DNA of 62,679 nucleotides from an uncultured Geobacter sp. (GTDB taxonomy: Bacteria > Desulfobacterota > Desulfuromonadia > Geobacterales > CAIOGM01). Positions within the stretch are counted from its first letter, which is position 1. The number at the start of each line of letters is the position of its first letter. The notes under the pieces are model-generated. The model saw nothing but the letters and a program-made list of their open reading frames with translations. It made no database searches and had not been told where the DNA came from. The DNA is taken from the NCBI GenBank assembly GCA_903902855.1, contig CAIUWK010000036.1, forward strand, positions 1 to 62,679. The letters are read 5' to 3'. The position numbers and the translations under genes were made by a program. Of this stretch, positions 28,828 through 37,149 are shown one piece after another.

Positions 28828-29778
28828 CTATTTCTGGTCGATGGCCGTGAGCCGCCAGGGATTGGGACCGACGGCTCGACGGAAGGTCCAGAACTCCTGG
28901 AACTTGACCGGATCGGTTTTGCTCCCCGCCACCACCTGACCGGTGGCGTCGTCGGTGGTGTAATCCAGCAGGTTGGCGGTGATCAGCACCATGAGATAAT
29001 CCTCGCCGCTCTCCTGCCAGGCTTCCACGATTTCCACATTGCGCACGGCGATGTTGTCCAGCTTGTTGACCCGCTTGTCCCGGAGGAGTTGATCAACATC
29101 CCCCTGGAGCGTCCGTTTCATCTCATCGGCAAGGAGTCCGCTCACCGGCGCCAGGTCGCGGTTCATCCAGGCCCCCTGGATCTTGAAGAAGATATCCATG
29201 GCGTTGTCGCAGAACCGCTCCTCGTTAAAGGAGGGGTCCATCTGCCGGAGACGGGCAATCCCTTGATCCAGATCGTCCACCGGATCAGCGCCGGCGGCGA
29301 TTGCCGGGTACGTCGGGGCATAGGAGACAGGGGAGATATCCCGATAACTGTTGACCGGCTCTTCTTCCCGCCGTTTTTTGACGAACCGGTAGATCAGGTA
29401 GCCGATACCCGCAAGAAGGATGATCTCGAACAGGCCGATGCCGCCACCGCCACCCATCCCTCCCATGCCGCCTCCTCCACCGAAGCCGAGCCCCCGGAAG
29501 AGCATCCCCCCCAGCATCCCACCAACCATCCCGCCGGCCATGCTCCGGAGGAACCCGCCGGATTGCGGTCGCGCCGCGGGTGACGGCTGATAGGCTGGAG
29601 CCGCAGGACGGGCCGGCTGGGAGTACGACTGACCGGGGGGAGAGTAACTGCGGGAGCCCCGACTCCCCATGGATCGGCCGCCGCCGACCCGGGCCTCTGC
29701 CTGACCGGCGCCGATGACGGCGGTCATACTGACCAGGACCATGGTCAGGGTCAACATTCTTAACAATTTTCCGCTCAT
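28828..29778 (-). CDS. Tim44-like domain membrane protein
   Basis: A 316-residue protein with an N-terminal signal or anchor (LLRMLTLTMVLVSMTAVIG), a Ser/Pro/Arg-rich segment, and a Gly/Met-rich stretch carrying GGMVGGMLGGMLF. A transmembrane helix IILLAGIGYLIYRFVKKRR follows (about 125-145), then a C-terminal Tim44-like domain (about 180-314, with FCDNAMDIFFKIQGAWMNRD and EFWTFRRAVG). This matches bacterial Tim44-domain proteins of unknown role. The start at 29778 has an AGGAGG site; a second start 48 bases upstream has the same site because of a direct duplication, and would add 16 residues in frame. Confidence 0.83.
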   Translation of the reverse strand: MSGKLLRMLTLTMVLVSMTAVIGAGQAEARVGGGRSMGSRGSRSYSPPGQSYSQPARPAAPAYQPSPAARPQSGGFLRSMAGGMVGGMLGGMLFRGLGFGGGGGMGGMGGGGGIGLFEIILLAGIGYLIYRFVKKRREEEPVNSYRDISPVSYAPTYPAIAAGADPVDDLDQGIARLRQMDPSFNEERFCDNAMDIFFKIQGAWMNRDLAPVSGLLADEMKRTLQGDVDQLLRDKRVNKLDNIAVRNVEIVEAWQESGEDYLMVLITANLLDYTTDDATGQVVAGSKTDPVKFQEFWTFRRAVGPNPWRLTAIDQK

Positions 29779-29849
29779 GATTCCTCCTGAGTAGGTGCTG
29801 GGTGAAGAGTTAATGTTTCCGCTCATGATTCCTCCTGAGTAGGTGCTGG
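29768..29849. repeat. 34-bp direct repeat duplicating the ribosome site and start codon
   Basis: The same 34 bases (29768-29801 and 29816-29849) occur twice with a period of 48. Each copy carries an AGGAGG site and ATG in the same frame for the Tim44-like gene, so the gene has two equivalent starts. Confidence 0.9.
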
Positions 29850-29875
29850 ACAAAAATTTGATGGAAAGCGTGTTC

Positions 29876-29904
29876 AATATGGGGAGCATCGCGTCTAATG
29901 TCAA
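29876..29904 (-). promoter_or_regulatory. sigma-70 promoter of the Tim44-like gene
   Basis: On the minus strand consensus TTGACA (29899-29904), a 17-base spacer and CATATT (29876-29881) lie upstream of the duplicated starts. Confidence 0.6.
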
Positions 29905-29928
29905 GTGACTTTCCGCTGAATTCAGGAT

Positions 29929-31449
29929 ATGCTGCCACCCATGATCCGCAGACTCTCTATCCTCTTTTCCGTTTCCGAAGCAGCCCCTTTTATCAAGGAA
30001 GGGGGGCTGGGGGATGTGGCCGGCGCCCTTCCTCGCGCCCTTGAGGCGCGGGGACACGATGTCCGGGTGATTCTCCCCCGCTACTATGCCATCAACCCTG
30101 ACCGCCATGGGCTGAAACCTCTCCCCGGCATCCTCGTGGTCCCCATGGGGATCATGGGGGAGATTCGGTGCGGCGTCTGGGAGGGACGACTCCCCAACTC
30201 CGGCGTGCCGGTCTATTTCCTGGAGCATGAGGCGTTCTATGGCCGGGAGGGGATCTACGGTTCCGGCAATGAAGGGTTCAGGGACAACGACAACCGTTTT
30301 GTCTTCCTCTCCCGGGCCACCCTGGAACTCTGCCGGATGCTGGAGTTTGCCCCGGACCTGATCCATGCCCATGATTGGCATACGGCGGCTGTTCCGCTGT
30401 TTCTGAATACCCTCTATCGTCACGATCCTCTTCTGGGAAAAACCGCCTCACTCCTCACCCTGCACAACCTGCAGCACCAGGGGAGCTTCTATCCGGGGCT
30501 CATGGATGTCCTGGGGGTCGGCTGGGAGCACTTCACCTCCCGGGAACTGGAACAGGGGAACCGGACCAACCTCCTCAAGGGGGGGCTCTATCACGCCACC
30601 AAACTCTCCACGGTGAGCGAGGGGTACAGCCGGGAAATCCGGACCCCGGAATTCGGCTGGGGGCTGGACGGAGTTCTCCGGGAACGGGCCGACGACCTGG
30701 TGGGGATACTCAACGGTGTGGATTACACCGAATGGAACCCGGAGAACGACCCCTTCATCCCGGCCCGCTACTCGGTCACGGAGCTCTCCGGCAAGGGGCT
30801 CTGCAAACAGGAGCTGCAGCGCCGGTTCGGCCTGCCCCAGCGCCCCGAAGTCCCGCTCTTCGGCCTGGTTTCCCGCTTGGTGAAACAGAAGGGGATCGAC
30901 GTCCTGGCCGCAGCTATCCACCGGATAGTTGAGCTCGATCTCCAGATGGTGCTTCTGGGGAGCGGTGAGCCGTGGGCCCATTTCTACTTCGGCGACATTG
31001 CCGCTCGCTACCCCGACAGATTTCGGTGCCATATCGGCTTTTCCAACCAGCTGGCCCATGAGGTGGAGGCGGGCAGCGACTTCTTTCTCATGCCCTCCGC
31101 CTTCGAGCCGTGCGGCCTCAACCAGATGTACAGCCTCCGTTACGGGACAATTCCCGTGGTTCGCGCCGTGGGGGGGCTTAACGACAGTGTGGAAAATTTC
31201 AACGAGCAAAGCCTCACCGGCACCGGCTTCAAATTCCGGGCACTGACTCCCGACGCCTTGGCGGACACCATGGGGTGGGCCGTCTGGAGTTGGTACGGGA
31301 ACAAGCCGGGAATAGCCGGCCTCATCCGAAACGGCATGGCCCAACGCTTCACCTGGGAGAGCGCGGCGCAGAAATATGAGCTGCTGTACTATGAAGCGGT
31401 GGAGAAAAAGTTGGGGAAGGATGAGTCCGACAGAAGGTTCCCTGCATAA
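29929..31449 (+). CDS. glgA: glycogen synthase (ADP-glucose type)
   Basis: Transfers glucose from ADP-glucose to growing alpha-1,4-glucan. The 506-residue GT5 protein shows the ADP-glucose-binding KEGGLGDVAGALP near residue 24, HAHDWHTAAVP, the LVSRLVKQKGIDVL start of the second Rossmann domain and the catalytic FEPCGLNQMYSLRYG block. Two start codons are possible: 29929 (used here) and 29941 (MIRRLSILFSVSEAAP), the latter closer to the family start. It diverges from the Tim44-like gene, with only about 150 bases between the two start codons. Confidence 0.94.
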   Translation: MLPPMIRRLSILFSVSEAAPFIKEGGLGDVAGALPRALEARGHDVRVILPRYYAINPDRHGLKPLPGILVVPMGIMGEIRCGVWEGRLPNSGVPVYFLEHEAFYGREGIYGSGNEGFRDNDNRFVFLSRATLELCRMLEFAPDLIHAHDWHTAAVPLFLNTLYRHDPLLGKTASLLTLHNLQHQGSFYPGLMDVLGVGWEHFTSRELEQGNRTNLLKGGLYHATKLSTVSEGYSREIRTPEFGWGLDGVLRERADDLVGILNGVDYTEWNPENDPFIPARYSVTELSGKGLCKQELQRRFGLPQRPEVPLFGLVSRLVKQKGIDVLAAAIHRIVELDLQMVLLGSGEPWAHFYFGDIAARYPDRFRCHIGFSNQLAHEVEAGSDFFLMPSAFEPCGLNQMYSLRYGTIPVVRAVGGLNDSVENFNEQSLTGTGFKFRALTPDALADTMGWAVWSWYGNKPGIAGLIRNGMAQRFTWESAAQKYELLYYEAVEKKLGKDESDRRFPA

Positions 31450-31466
31450 ACCGCGACAAGAAAAGG

Positions 31467-31510
31467 AGACAAGCCGTAAAACGGTACGCTGACCGCTCCA
31501 CGGCTTGTCT
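31467..31510 (+). terminator. inverted repeat after glgA
   Basis: AGACAAGCCG (31467-31476) pairs with CGGCTTGTCT (31501-31510) across a 24-base loop, between convergent glgA and the FKBP gene. It has no T-run, so it is only a possible terminator. Confidence 0.4.
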
Positions 31511-31537
31511 ATTGATTCGCCTGACCGCCGGTTTCGG

Positions 31538-31969
31538 CTATTTTATGGCGAGGAGTTCCACCTCAAAGATAAGCGTCGCATTGGGAGGAACATCACTGCC
31601 GGCACCACTCGAACCGTAGGCCAGTTCAGGCGGACAGACCAGCTTGGCCTTCCCCCCCACTTTCATCTTCTGCACCCCTTCGGTCCAGCAGGGGATTACG
31701 CCGGTGAGAGGAAAGCTGATGGACTGGTGACGTTTGTAGGAACTGTCGAACTCCTTGCCGTTGGTCAGGGTACCGCGATAGTTGACTTCCACGGTGCTGG
31801 AGACAGTTGGGGACTTCCCCTTCCCATCCTTCAGGGAGACGTACACCAATCCCGAGGAGGTTTTCACCGCCCCTTTTTCCTTGGCGGCCTTGTTGATGGC
31901 ATCGTCTGCTCCGGCAAAGGCCGGAACCGCAAGCATGGTGACAATGGCTGCAATGATGAGTCGTTTCAT
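31538..31969 (-). CDS. secreted FKBP-type peptidyl-prolyl isomerase
   Basis: Folding catalyst expected in the periplasm. The 143 residues begin with a signal peptide (MKRLIIAAIVTMLAVPAFA, cleavage after AFA), then a short N-terminal helix and one FKBP domain. Visible domain motifs are VEVNYRGTLTNGKEFDSS, the VIPCWTEGVQKMKVGGKAK core and ELAYGSSG. An AAGGAG site precedes the ATG. It is convergent with glgA. The short N-terminal extension makes it a minimal FkpA-like protein. Confidence 0.92.
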   Translation of the reverse strand: MKRLIIAAIVTMLAVPAFAGADDAINKAAKEKGAVKTSSGLVYVSLKDGKGKSPTVSSTVEVNYRGTLTNGKEFDSSYKRHQSISFPLTGVIPCWTEGVQKMKVGGKAKLVCPPELAYGSSGAGSDVPPNATLIFEVELLAIK

Positions 31970-32057
31970 CTCTACTCCTTACTCGTTATGAATTGATACT
32001 TCAGACGGCATCCTACCATTAAACAGGCGCTGCCGTCAAACAGAGCCTGAAATCCGT

Positions 32058-32426
32058 TTACCCGACGGAATCATCCTGGGAGCGACTGCGGCGCCGCCGT
32101 TTTCTACCGGACCTCACAACCTGCCGACCATCAAGCTGATCCGACGTGGAGACATTGAGACAATGGGGGCAGAGATAAAAACGAGAGATCCAGATGTAGT
32201 AAATAATCCCCGGAACGATCCCTAAATAGAGAAGATACGCGATACGTGTCCTGATCCGGGGGTCGTTGCCATAGGGTTTCATCCTTTCGGAGCGACCGCA
32301 GCGGGGACAGATGCAGGAGTTGCGAGAGCGGAACCGGAAGAGGAGCATGGTCACCAGCGCCGCGAACCCCGTCACCACCAGGATGAGAAGATAGATCAGA
32401 AAGAAGGTTATGAGAAAATGCGGCAA
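32058..32426 (-). CDS. hypothetical zinc-ribbon membrane protein
   Basis: A 122-residue protein not assigned to a named family. It has a hydrophobic helix at about 5-30, then RNSCICPRCGRSERMKPYG, a second hydrophobic segment around 65-80 and a further CPHC pair, ending in an Arg-rich tail. The two CxxC pairs could fold as one zinc ribbon split by a membrane hairpin, an arrangement like LITAF-type domains. That reading is inference. It lies alone between the FKBP and EEP genes. Confidence 0.6.
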   Translation of the reverse strand: MPHFLITFFLIYLLILVVTGFAALVTMLLFRFRSRNSCICPRCGRSERMKPYGNDPRIRTRIAYLLYLGIVPGIIYYIWISRFYLCPHCLNVSTSDQLDGRQVVRSGRKRRRRSRSQDDSVG

Positions 32427-32483
32427 GATGTCTCACTTGACCCGGAGCAGGGAAAACCGGAGCCTGATTTAAAAAATATAAAT

Positions 32484-32520
32484 CCTCTTTACCCCAAAGA
32501 CGCCAGGGACGCAAAGAAAA
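32484..32520. repeat. AAAGACGCCAGGGACGCAAAGA-type intergenic repeat
   Basis: A single copy of a GACGC(C/A)A-rich unit lies in the 238-base spacer between the zinc-ribbon gene and the EEP gene. The rest of that spacer shows no further feature. Confidence 0.45.
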
Positions 32521-32664
32521 AAAACATCGCTCATTATTTTTCTGAACCGTCTTGCCGCCATACCGGAGATTTCTCCTTGTGCCGCTGATGTTTTCAGCGT
32601 ATATGACGGTGCACCTAATACGCGACCTCGCAACCGATCCCACAAAGGTTTACCCACCCTTCCC

Positions 32665-33738
32665 ATGCCCCATCGTGCACCTGCCAAGAGCAGCATCGTT
32701 CTTCTTTTTTTAACCCTGATCCTCGCCCTGCTCCTGGCCGCAGTGACGGTGATGAACCGACTGGGCGCCGACCGCTGGTGGTTCGGGGCGCTCAACCTCT
32801 ACCTCCCCCAGGTGATCTGGGCTATTCCCGGCATTCTCCTGACTGCGGCAATGGCGCTGGTGAACCGGCGTCTTCTCTGGCTCCCCCTGCTCTGTGTGGT
32901 CTGGGTGCTCGTGCCGCTCATGGGGCTCACCTGGTCCCGGCAGAGTCCGCCGAAGCCGGGTCAAACCTCTCTCCGGATCATGTCGTGCAATGTAAAATAC
33001 GGGGCCCGCGATCTCCCCGCCCTCCTGGCAGAGATGGATCAAGCTCGTCCCGATGTCGTTCTGTTCCAGGACGCCACAGGGCTGATTAATTCACGAGACA
33101 GCGGATACTTCCGTGATTGGGATATCCGCTACTACGGGCAGTACGTCATCGCCAGCAGGCTCCCCTTGGAGGAAGCGGAGGTCCAGTGGCTCACGGCTCC
33201 CGGCCGGGGCAGAGGGGAGGGGTGCCTGCGGTGCCGACTCCGGATCGCCGGAACTCCCCTGACACTCTTCAACGTTCACCTGCAATCCCCCCGTGATGCG
33301 CTTTCGCTGGTGCCGGCGGCCGTGAAAAATCCACGTTTTCGTGATTTTGTCGCCACCCGGTTGGCAGCAAGTGCCGAGTTTCGTTACGATCAGGCAGAGG
33401 TGCTGACGCTGCTCCTCCGTCGGGAAACAGGAGCGGTCATCGTTGCCGGCGACCTGAACTCCCCCGACGCCTCCCGTGTCTGCGCGACCCTCCGGGAGGC
33501 AGGGCTGCATGACGCCTTTACCCAGGGAGGGAGAGGGTACGGCTACACCTACGGGCACTTCGTTGCCCCCGAAAGAGCGCCTTTCCCCAGGTTTTCCTTT
33601 GTCAGGATCGATCATATCATGATGAGCTCTCAGTTGCGGGCGGTGCGCTGCTGGACCGGGACCGCCGCCGCATCCGATCACCGCCCCGTGTATGCCGACC
33701 TGATTATCAAACCCTTTGCACCGGCACCGAAACAGTAA
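32665..33738 (+). CDS. endonuclease/exonuclease/phosphatase family membrane protein
   Basis: A 357-residue protein with three hydrophobic N-terminal segments (about 12-30, 48-70 and 74-92) followed by an EEP domain from about 105. Catalytic motifs are the SCNVK Asn, a VVLFQDATG segment where a Glu is common, FNVHLQSP, the GDLNSP Asp/Asn pair and the terminal SDHRPV His. The Gln-Asp in place of the usual Glu may alter metal binding. Substrate is unknown; membrane anchoring suggests an envelope phosphodiesterase. It precedes the multihaem cytochrome gene, which has its own promoter. Confidence 0.83.
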   Translation: MPHRAPAKSSIVLLFLTLILALLLAAVTVMNRLGADRWWFGALNLYLPQVIWAIPGILLTAAMALVNRRLLWLPLLCVVWVLVPLMGLTWSRQSPPKPGQTSLRIMSCNVKYGARDLPALLAEMDQARPDVVLFQDATGLINSRDSGYFRDWDIRYYGQYVIASRLPLEEAEVQWLTAPGRGRGEGCLRCRLRIAGTPLTLFNVHLQSPRDALSLVPAAVKNPRFRDFVATRLAASAEFRYDQAEVLTLLLRRETGAVIVAGDLNSPDASRVCATLREAGLHDAFTQGGRGYGYTYGHFVAPERAPFPRFSFVRIDHIMMSSQLRAVRCWTGTAAASDHRPVYADLIIKPFAPAPKQ

Positions 33739-33754
33739 AAAAATATGTTTCTGA

Positions 33755-33783
33755 TTGACGAATCAACGGGTTGCCGGTATGAT
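33755..33783 (+). promoter_or_regulatory. sigma-70 promoter of the dodecahaem cytochrome
   Basis: TTGACG (33755-33760), a 17-base spacer and TATGAT (33778-33783), 40 bases ahead of the start codon. Confidence 0.65.
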
Positions 33784-33823
33784 ACTCCGGTTTACGATTC
33801 GACCCCCGCTGAAGGAGACCACC

Positions 33824-34924
33824 ATGAAGCTGCTGCTTGCATCCCTGTCGATTCTCATCTCCCTGGCCCTGGCCCCTACCGGTTTTGCGTCCGAGACCAA
33901 GGATATCGAATTCAACTTCAAGAATGCCGACAAGGTCGTCTTCAGTCATGACTATCACCTGAAGCAGAGGGACATCAACGGCAACTGCAAGATGTGCCAT
34001 AACGCCATCTTCGACATCCGGAAACAACGGCACTACACCATGCAGCAGATGGAGAAGACCAAGGGGTGCGGCGCCTGCCACTCCGGCGTGAAGGCCTTCG
34101 GTGTGGCCGACGAAAAATCGTGTCTTCGCTGTCACAAAGGGAGCCCCCGGGATGTCGTCTTCAAGGCCAAGGGGGTCCAGGATGCGATCTTCAGCCACAA
34201 TGTCCACATCGCCAAGACCGGCGGCAAATGCAAGAGCTGCCACAACGGCAAGATAATCATCCCCGGCCAGAAAAACATCACCATGGCCCAGATGGAGCAG
34301 GGGGTAAAGTGCGGTGTCTGCCACAACGGCAAGGGGAAGAACCCCTTCGCGGTGTCAGCCAACTGCGGTCGCTGTCACAAGGGGATGAACCCCAAAGAGA
34401 TCACCTTCGCCATCCCCGGCAAGAAAGCTACCCCCGCCATCTTCAGCCACAAGATTCACTTGGGGATGGATTACAAATGTAACGTCTGTCACACCAAACT
34501 TTTCCCCTTCAAGCCCACTCCGCTTCAGATCACCATGAGCGCCATGGAAAGCGGCAAAGGGTGCGGCGCCTGTCACAACGGCAAGGACGCCTTCACCGTG
34601 GCCGGCGAGTGCACCAAATGTCATCCCGGCTACATCCCCGGCACCCTGACCTTTGTCCTGCCGGACAACGCCTTCGAACCGGCGCTGTTCAGCCACGATA
34701 TTCACCTGGGAATGTACAAATGTATCGACTGCCACACCAAGGTCTTCCCCTACAAACATGGCGCCAAACATTACGGCATGGGGGCCATGATGGAGGGAAA
34801 ATCCTGCGGCAACTGTCATAACGGCAAGGACGCCTTCAACACCACCGGAGACTGCGAAAAGTGCCACCAGAAGAAGGTGGCGGCGGCCCCGGCTAAACCG
34901 GTCGTCAAACCTGTCAAAAAATAG
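33824..34924 (+). CDS. periplasmic dodecahaem c-type cytochrome (four triheme repeats)
   Basis: Electron carrier with a signal peptide (MKLLLASLSILISLALAPTGFA) and twelve CxxCH haem sites in order: CKMCH, CGACH, CLRCH, CKSCH, CGVCH, CGRCH, CNVCH, CGACH, CTKCH, CIDCH, CGNCH, CEKCH. They fall into four repeats, each with FSH..H before the first haem and a CHNGK motif after the second. This is the c7-like triheme pattern known from polymer-forming Geobacter cytochromes. The C-terminus is an Ala/Pro/Lys tail. A GGAG site sets the start at 33824 (366 residues). It has its own promoter and terminator. A role in extracellular electron transfer is inferred from the family. Confidence 0.93.
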   Translation: MKLLLASLSILISLALAPTGFASETKDIEFNFKNADKVVFSHDYHLKQRDINGNCKMCHNAIFDIRKQRHYTMQQMEKTKGCGACHSGVKAFGVADEKSCLRCHKGSPRDVVFKAKGVQDAIFSHNVHIAKTGGKCKSCHNGKIIIPGQKNITMAQMEQGVKCGVCHNGKGKNPFAVSANCGRCHKGMNPKEITFAIPGKKATPAIFSHKIHLGMDYKCNVCHTKLFPFKPTPLQITMSAMESGKGCGACHNGKDAFTVAGECTKCHPGYIPGTLTFVLPDNAFEPALFSHDIHLGMYKCIDCHTKVFPYKHGAKHYGMGAMMEGKSCGNCHNGKDAFNTTGDCEKCHQKKVAAAPAKPVVKPVKK

Positions 34925-34944
34925 CGGCAGCAGAGTTGAGGTTA

Positions 34945-34977
34945 AAAGGGAAGGCCCGGCAAGGCTTTCCCTTTTTT
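34945..34977 (+). terminator. intrinsic terminator after the cytochrome gene
   Basis: AAAGGGAAGGCC pairs with GGCTTTCCCTTT (one G-T wobble) around a 6-base loop and runs into a T-run. Confidence 0.88.
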
Positions 34978-35025
34978 TATACGAGTAAGCCGGACAAGCT
35001 GGAACCGAATTGGACGGTTTTGACT

Positions 35026-36105
35026 ATGGAACTGCAGACACCTCTTACCCTTACCCCCTCGCTGAACAGAATCGCAGCCGGGGAGCGGTTGAAGCTGCTT
35101 CTCGTCTCCGGAGAGCTGAACGACCCGGACCTTGTCCGACGGGCGCACCGCCTGGAGCTCCTCTTTCGCTCGGCCCTCCTCTCCTCTCCGGTACCACTCT
35201 GGGCCCCAGAACTCCATATCGAACGGGAATGGCGCACCCTTACGGAGACGTTTCTCCCCTGGCGAGAGATTGCGCCGGCACTCCGCCGGCTCATCAGCCG
35301 CTCTCTCCGGTACCTCCCACCGTCGGACCCCCTGGCCCCCTCCCCTTCCTGGCCCGATTTCCTCCAGCGCTGCTCCCCCGTCACGGCTTCAGCCAATCCG
35401 GCGCTGCTCCTGCGAAAGCTTGCCACCAACGAGAACCTTCGCCACCGCTGGCTCTTCACCCTGTTTCTCCCCAAAGAGCATGGGAACGGATTTGACCGCT
35501 ACCCCGGGCAGCAGCTGTTTCTCCGGAGTTGGCTGGCTCGACGCAGGAGCGAGTCCGACGCCCTGCTCTCCTGCCTGGATGCCGCCTGCGGCAGCGGCGA
35601 GGGGAGCTGGGACCTGGCAACGCTCTGCAGTGAATGCGGCTACCTCCCCCACCAGGTGACCATTCACGGCTCTTCCCTGGACCCCCTGGAGCTCTTCGCC
35701 GCCGCCCATGCCCTCTTTCCCCACGACTCCCAACGGGAAGAGGAGTACCGGAAGAGAATCGCTCCCGTGATAAAGGGAGGATTCGGAGAGCGACTACGCT
35801 TCATCCAGGAGGACTTGGCCGATTCGCGCAGTCAGCCGGAGAGGTACGACCTCATCCTCTGCAACGGCCTGCTTGGTGGGCCGATGCTGCATGATCCGCT
35901 CCGTTTGTCAGGGGTAGTGAGGGGTTTGGTGCGGCGGTTGAAAGCGGGTGGGCTGTTTCTTGCGGCGGACCGTTTTCACGAAGGGTGGCAAAAGCGGATA
36001 CCCCAACAGGAGAGAGAGGCGCTTCTGGAGCAATGCGGAGTAAAAATCGTGCAGGTTGGGGAAGGAATCGGGGGGAAGCAAGAGGCAAAAGCAATTGATA
36101 ATTGA
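35026..36105 (+). CDS. CheR-like SAM-dependent methyltransferase
   Basis: A 359-residue protein with a helical N-terminal half of unknown function and a C-terminal methyltransferase. The SAM motif LDAACGSGEGSWDLATL (about residue 185) and GSSLDPLELFAAAHALFP resemble CheR protein-glutamate methyltransferases, as does the RYDLILCNGLL segment. No chemotaxis partners are nearby. The start at 35026 follows the cytochrome terminator; a longer frame begins at 34936. The last residues (IDN and stop) are encoded by an intergenic repeat, so the native C-terminus may have been replaced. Confidence 0.75.
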   Translation: MELQTPLTLTPSLNRIAAGERLKLLLVSGELNDPDLVRRAHRLELLFRSALLSSPVPLWAPELHIEREWRTLTETFLPWREIAPALRRLISRSLRYLPPSDPLAPSPSWPDFLQRCSPVTASANPALLLRKLATNENLRHRWLFTLFLPKEHGNGFDRYPGQQLFLRSWLARRRSESDALLSCLDAACGSGEGSWDLATLCSECGYLPHQVTIHGSSLDPLELFAAAHALFPHDSQREEEYRKRIAPVIKGGFGERLRFIQEDLADSRSQPERYDLILCNGLLGGPMLHDPLRLSGVVRGLVRRLKAGGLFLAADRFHEGWQKRIPQQEREALLEQCGVKIVQVGEGIGGKQEAKAIDN

Positions 36106-36169
36106 TAACCGCTGTTCGTGCAAAATAACGTCACATTGTCAATTATCCATTGTCAATTGTCCATTCGTG
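36091..36169. repeat. AATTGATAATTGATAA / TTGTCAATT intergenic repeat
   Basis: The convergent junction of the methyltransferase and greB is filled with units of AATTGATAATTGATAA at 36093 and its complement-like TTGTCAATTATCCATTGTC at 36137. Both flanking genes end inside it (IDN stop and MDN stop). Confidence 0.65.
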
Positions 36170-36668
36170 AAGCGCTGATCCCGATGATGGTGGCCGACAG
36201 ATTCCCTGCGGGGCGCCGGATAATCACCTCATCGTCCACCTTCTTCCCCAAAAGCGCCGTCCCTACCGGGGAGTCGATACTGATCCGTCCGCTGGATACG
36301 TCGATTTCATCGGGTCCCACCAGCTGGTAGCAACGCTCTTCACCCTCTTCATCTTCAAAGGTCACCCAGCAACCGAAGGAGACCGACAGTGGTTTTGCCG
36401 GCGGCAAGGCTACCTTCAGCGCCTTGAGGCGTCCCCCCAGGAATTTGAGCCGGCTGTCTATCTCCCGGAGTCGCTTGCGGCCATAGATGTATGAGGCGTT
36501 TTCGCTCCGGTCCCCTTCCGCCGCAGCGTCGGAGACTTCCCGGACAATCCTGGGGCGCTCATCCTCCCAGAGAAAATCGTACTCTTTCTGGAGACAACTT
36601 CGCCCCTCAACGGAGATCAGATTGGTCTTTTTCTCCTGCCGTTCATGGTCGTTCTTGCGCATAATCAT
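36153..36668 (-). CDS. greB: transcription elongation factor GreB-like
   Basis: Stimulates cleavage of backtracked RNA by RNA polymerase. The 171 residues have an N-terminal coiled-coil with EGDRSENASYIYGRKRL (the GreB-type acidic tip and YGRKRLREID) and a C-terminal FKBP-like domain with SIDSPVGTALLGKKVDDEV. The YIYGRKRLREID wording favours GreB over GreA. Start at 36668 has no clear ribosome site; Met3 is an alternative. The C-terminal SRMDN is repeat-derived. It converges with the methyltransferase gene. Confidence 0.88.
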   Translation of the reverse strand: MIMRKNDHERQEKKTNLISVEGRSCLQKEYDFLWEDERPRIVREVSDAAAEGDRSENASYIYGRKRLREIDSRLKFLGGRLKALKVALPPAKPLSVSFGCWVTFEDEEGEERCYQLVGPDEIDVSSGRISIDSPVGTALLGKKVDDEVIIRRPAGNLSATIIGISASRMDN

Positions 36669-36694
36669 CCGATAAAATCATTTGAAGTCGAATC

Positions 36695-36807
36695 AACAGG
36701 GATATACAGGATGATAAGGATTAAACCACCCGTCTCTTATTCAGTGGTGACATCACAAAAACTTTCCAAGTCTCTTATCCTGTTTATCCTGTACATCCCT
36801 GTGAATT
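36695..36807. repeat. ACAGGGATnnACAGGAT repeats as a long inverted pair
   Basis: A copy on the plus strand (36695-36724) faces an inverted copy (36774-36807); each is about 30 bases and they are separated by about 50. The RNA could fold into a long stem. It lies upstream of greB, between greB and the small membrane gene. Confidence 0.7.
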
Positions 36808-36823
36808 GTTTCGAGGTATGACG

Positions 36824-37147
36824 TTATCCCCGCCGGAGCCTGACCCGCCGGAGTACCAACTGGGCAACGATATCCAGCAACACGATGGCCGTCACCACGT
36901 AGAGCAGGGTCCAATGCCCTTGGTAAAAGGCGTAACAGTTCACCAGCATGTAGAGCAGCACCATGACCGTTAGCAGGCGACGCACCCCCCCCACGGCTGA
37001 TGCGACCCGGTCGCTCCCCTCCTCAATGCTCTCGGCAGGGGTGGGAGGAAGCACCAACGGCAGCAGAAAATAGCCCAGGGAGGCGTCACCGATGATGAGA
37101 AACCAGTTCAGGATAAAGAAAGTGAGAAGGAGCTCCTGCTGCGTCAT
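36824..37147 (-). CDS. small hypothetical membrane protein
   Basis: A 107-residue protein with three predicted transmembrane segments (about 6-28, 60-78 and 82-100) and no recognised domain. The ATG at 37147 has a GGAGG site overlapping the end of trmFO, two bases after its stop, so it is translated from the trmFO transcript. Function unknown. Confidence 0.65.
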   Translation of the reverse strand: MTQQELLLTFFILNWFLIIGDASLGYFLLPLVLPPTPAESIEEGSDRVASAVGGVRRLLTVMVLLYMLVNCYAFYQGHWTLLYVVTAIVLLDIVAQLVLRRVRLRRG

Positions 37148-37149
37148 GA

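Noticed and set aside
34936..35025. N-terminal extension of the CheR-like methyltransferase
   Set aside because: It would be translated through the cytochrome terminator; the Met at 35026 is more plausible.
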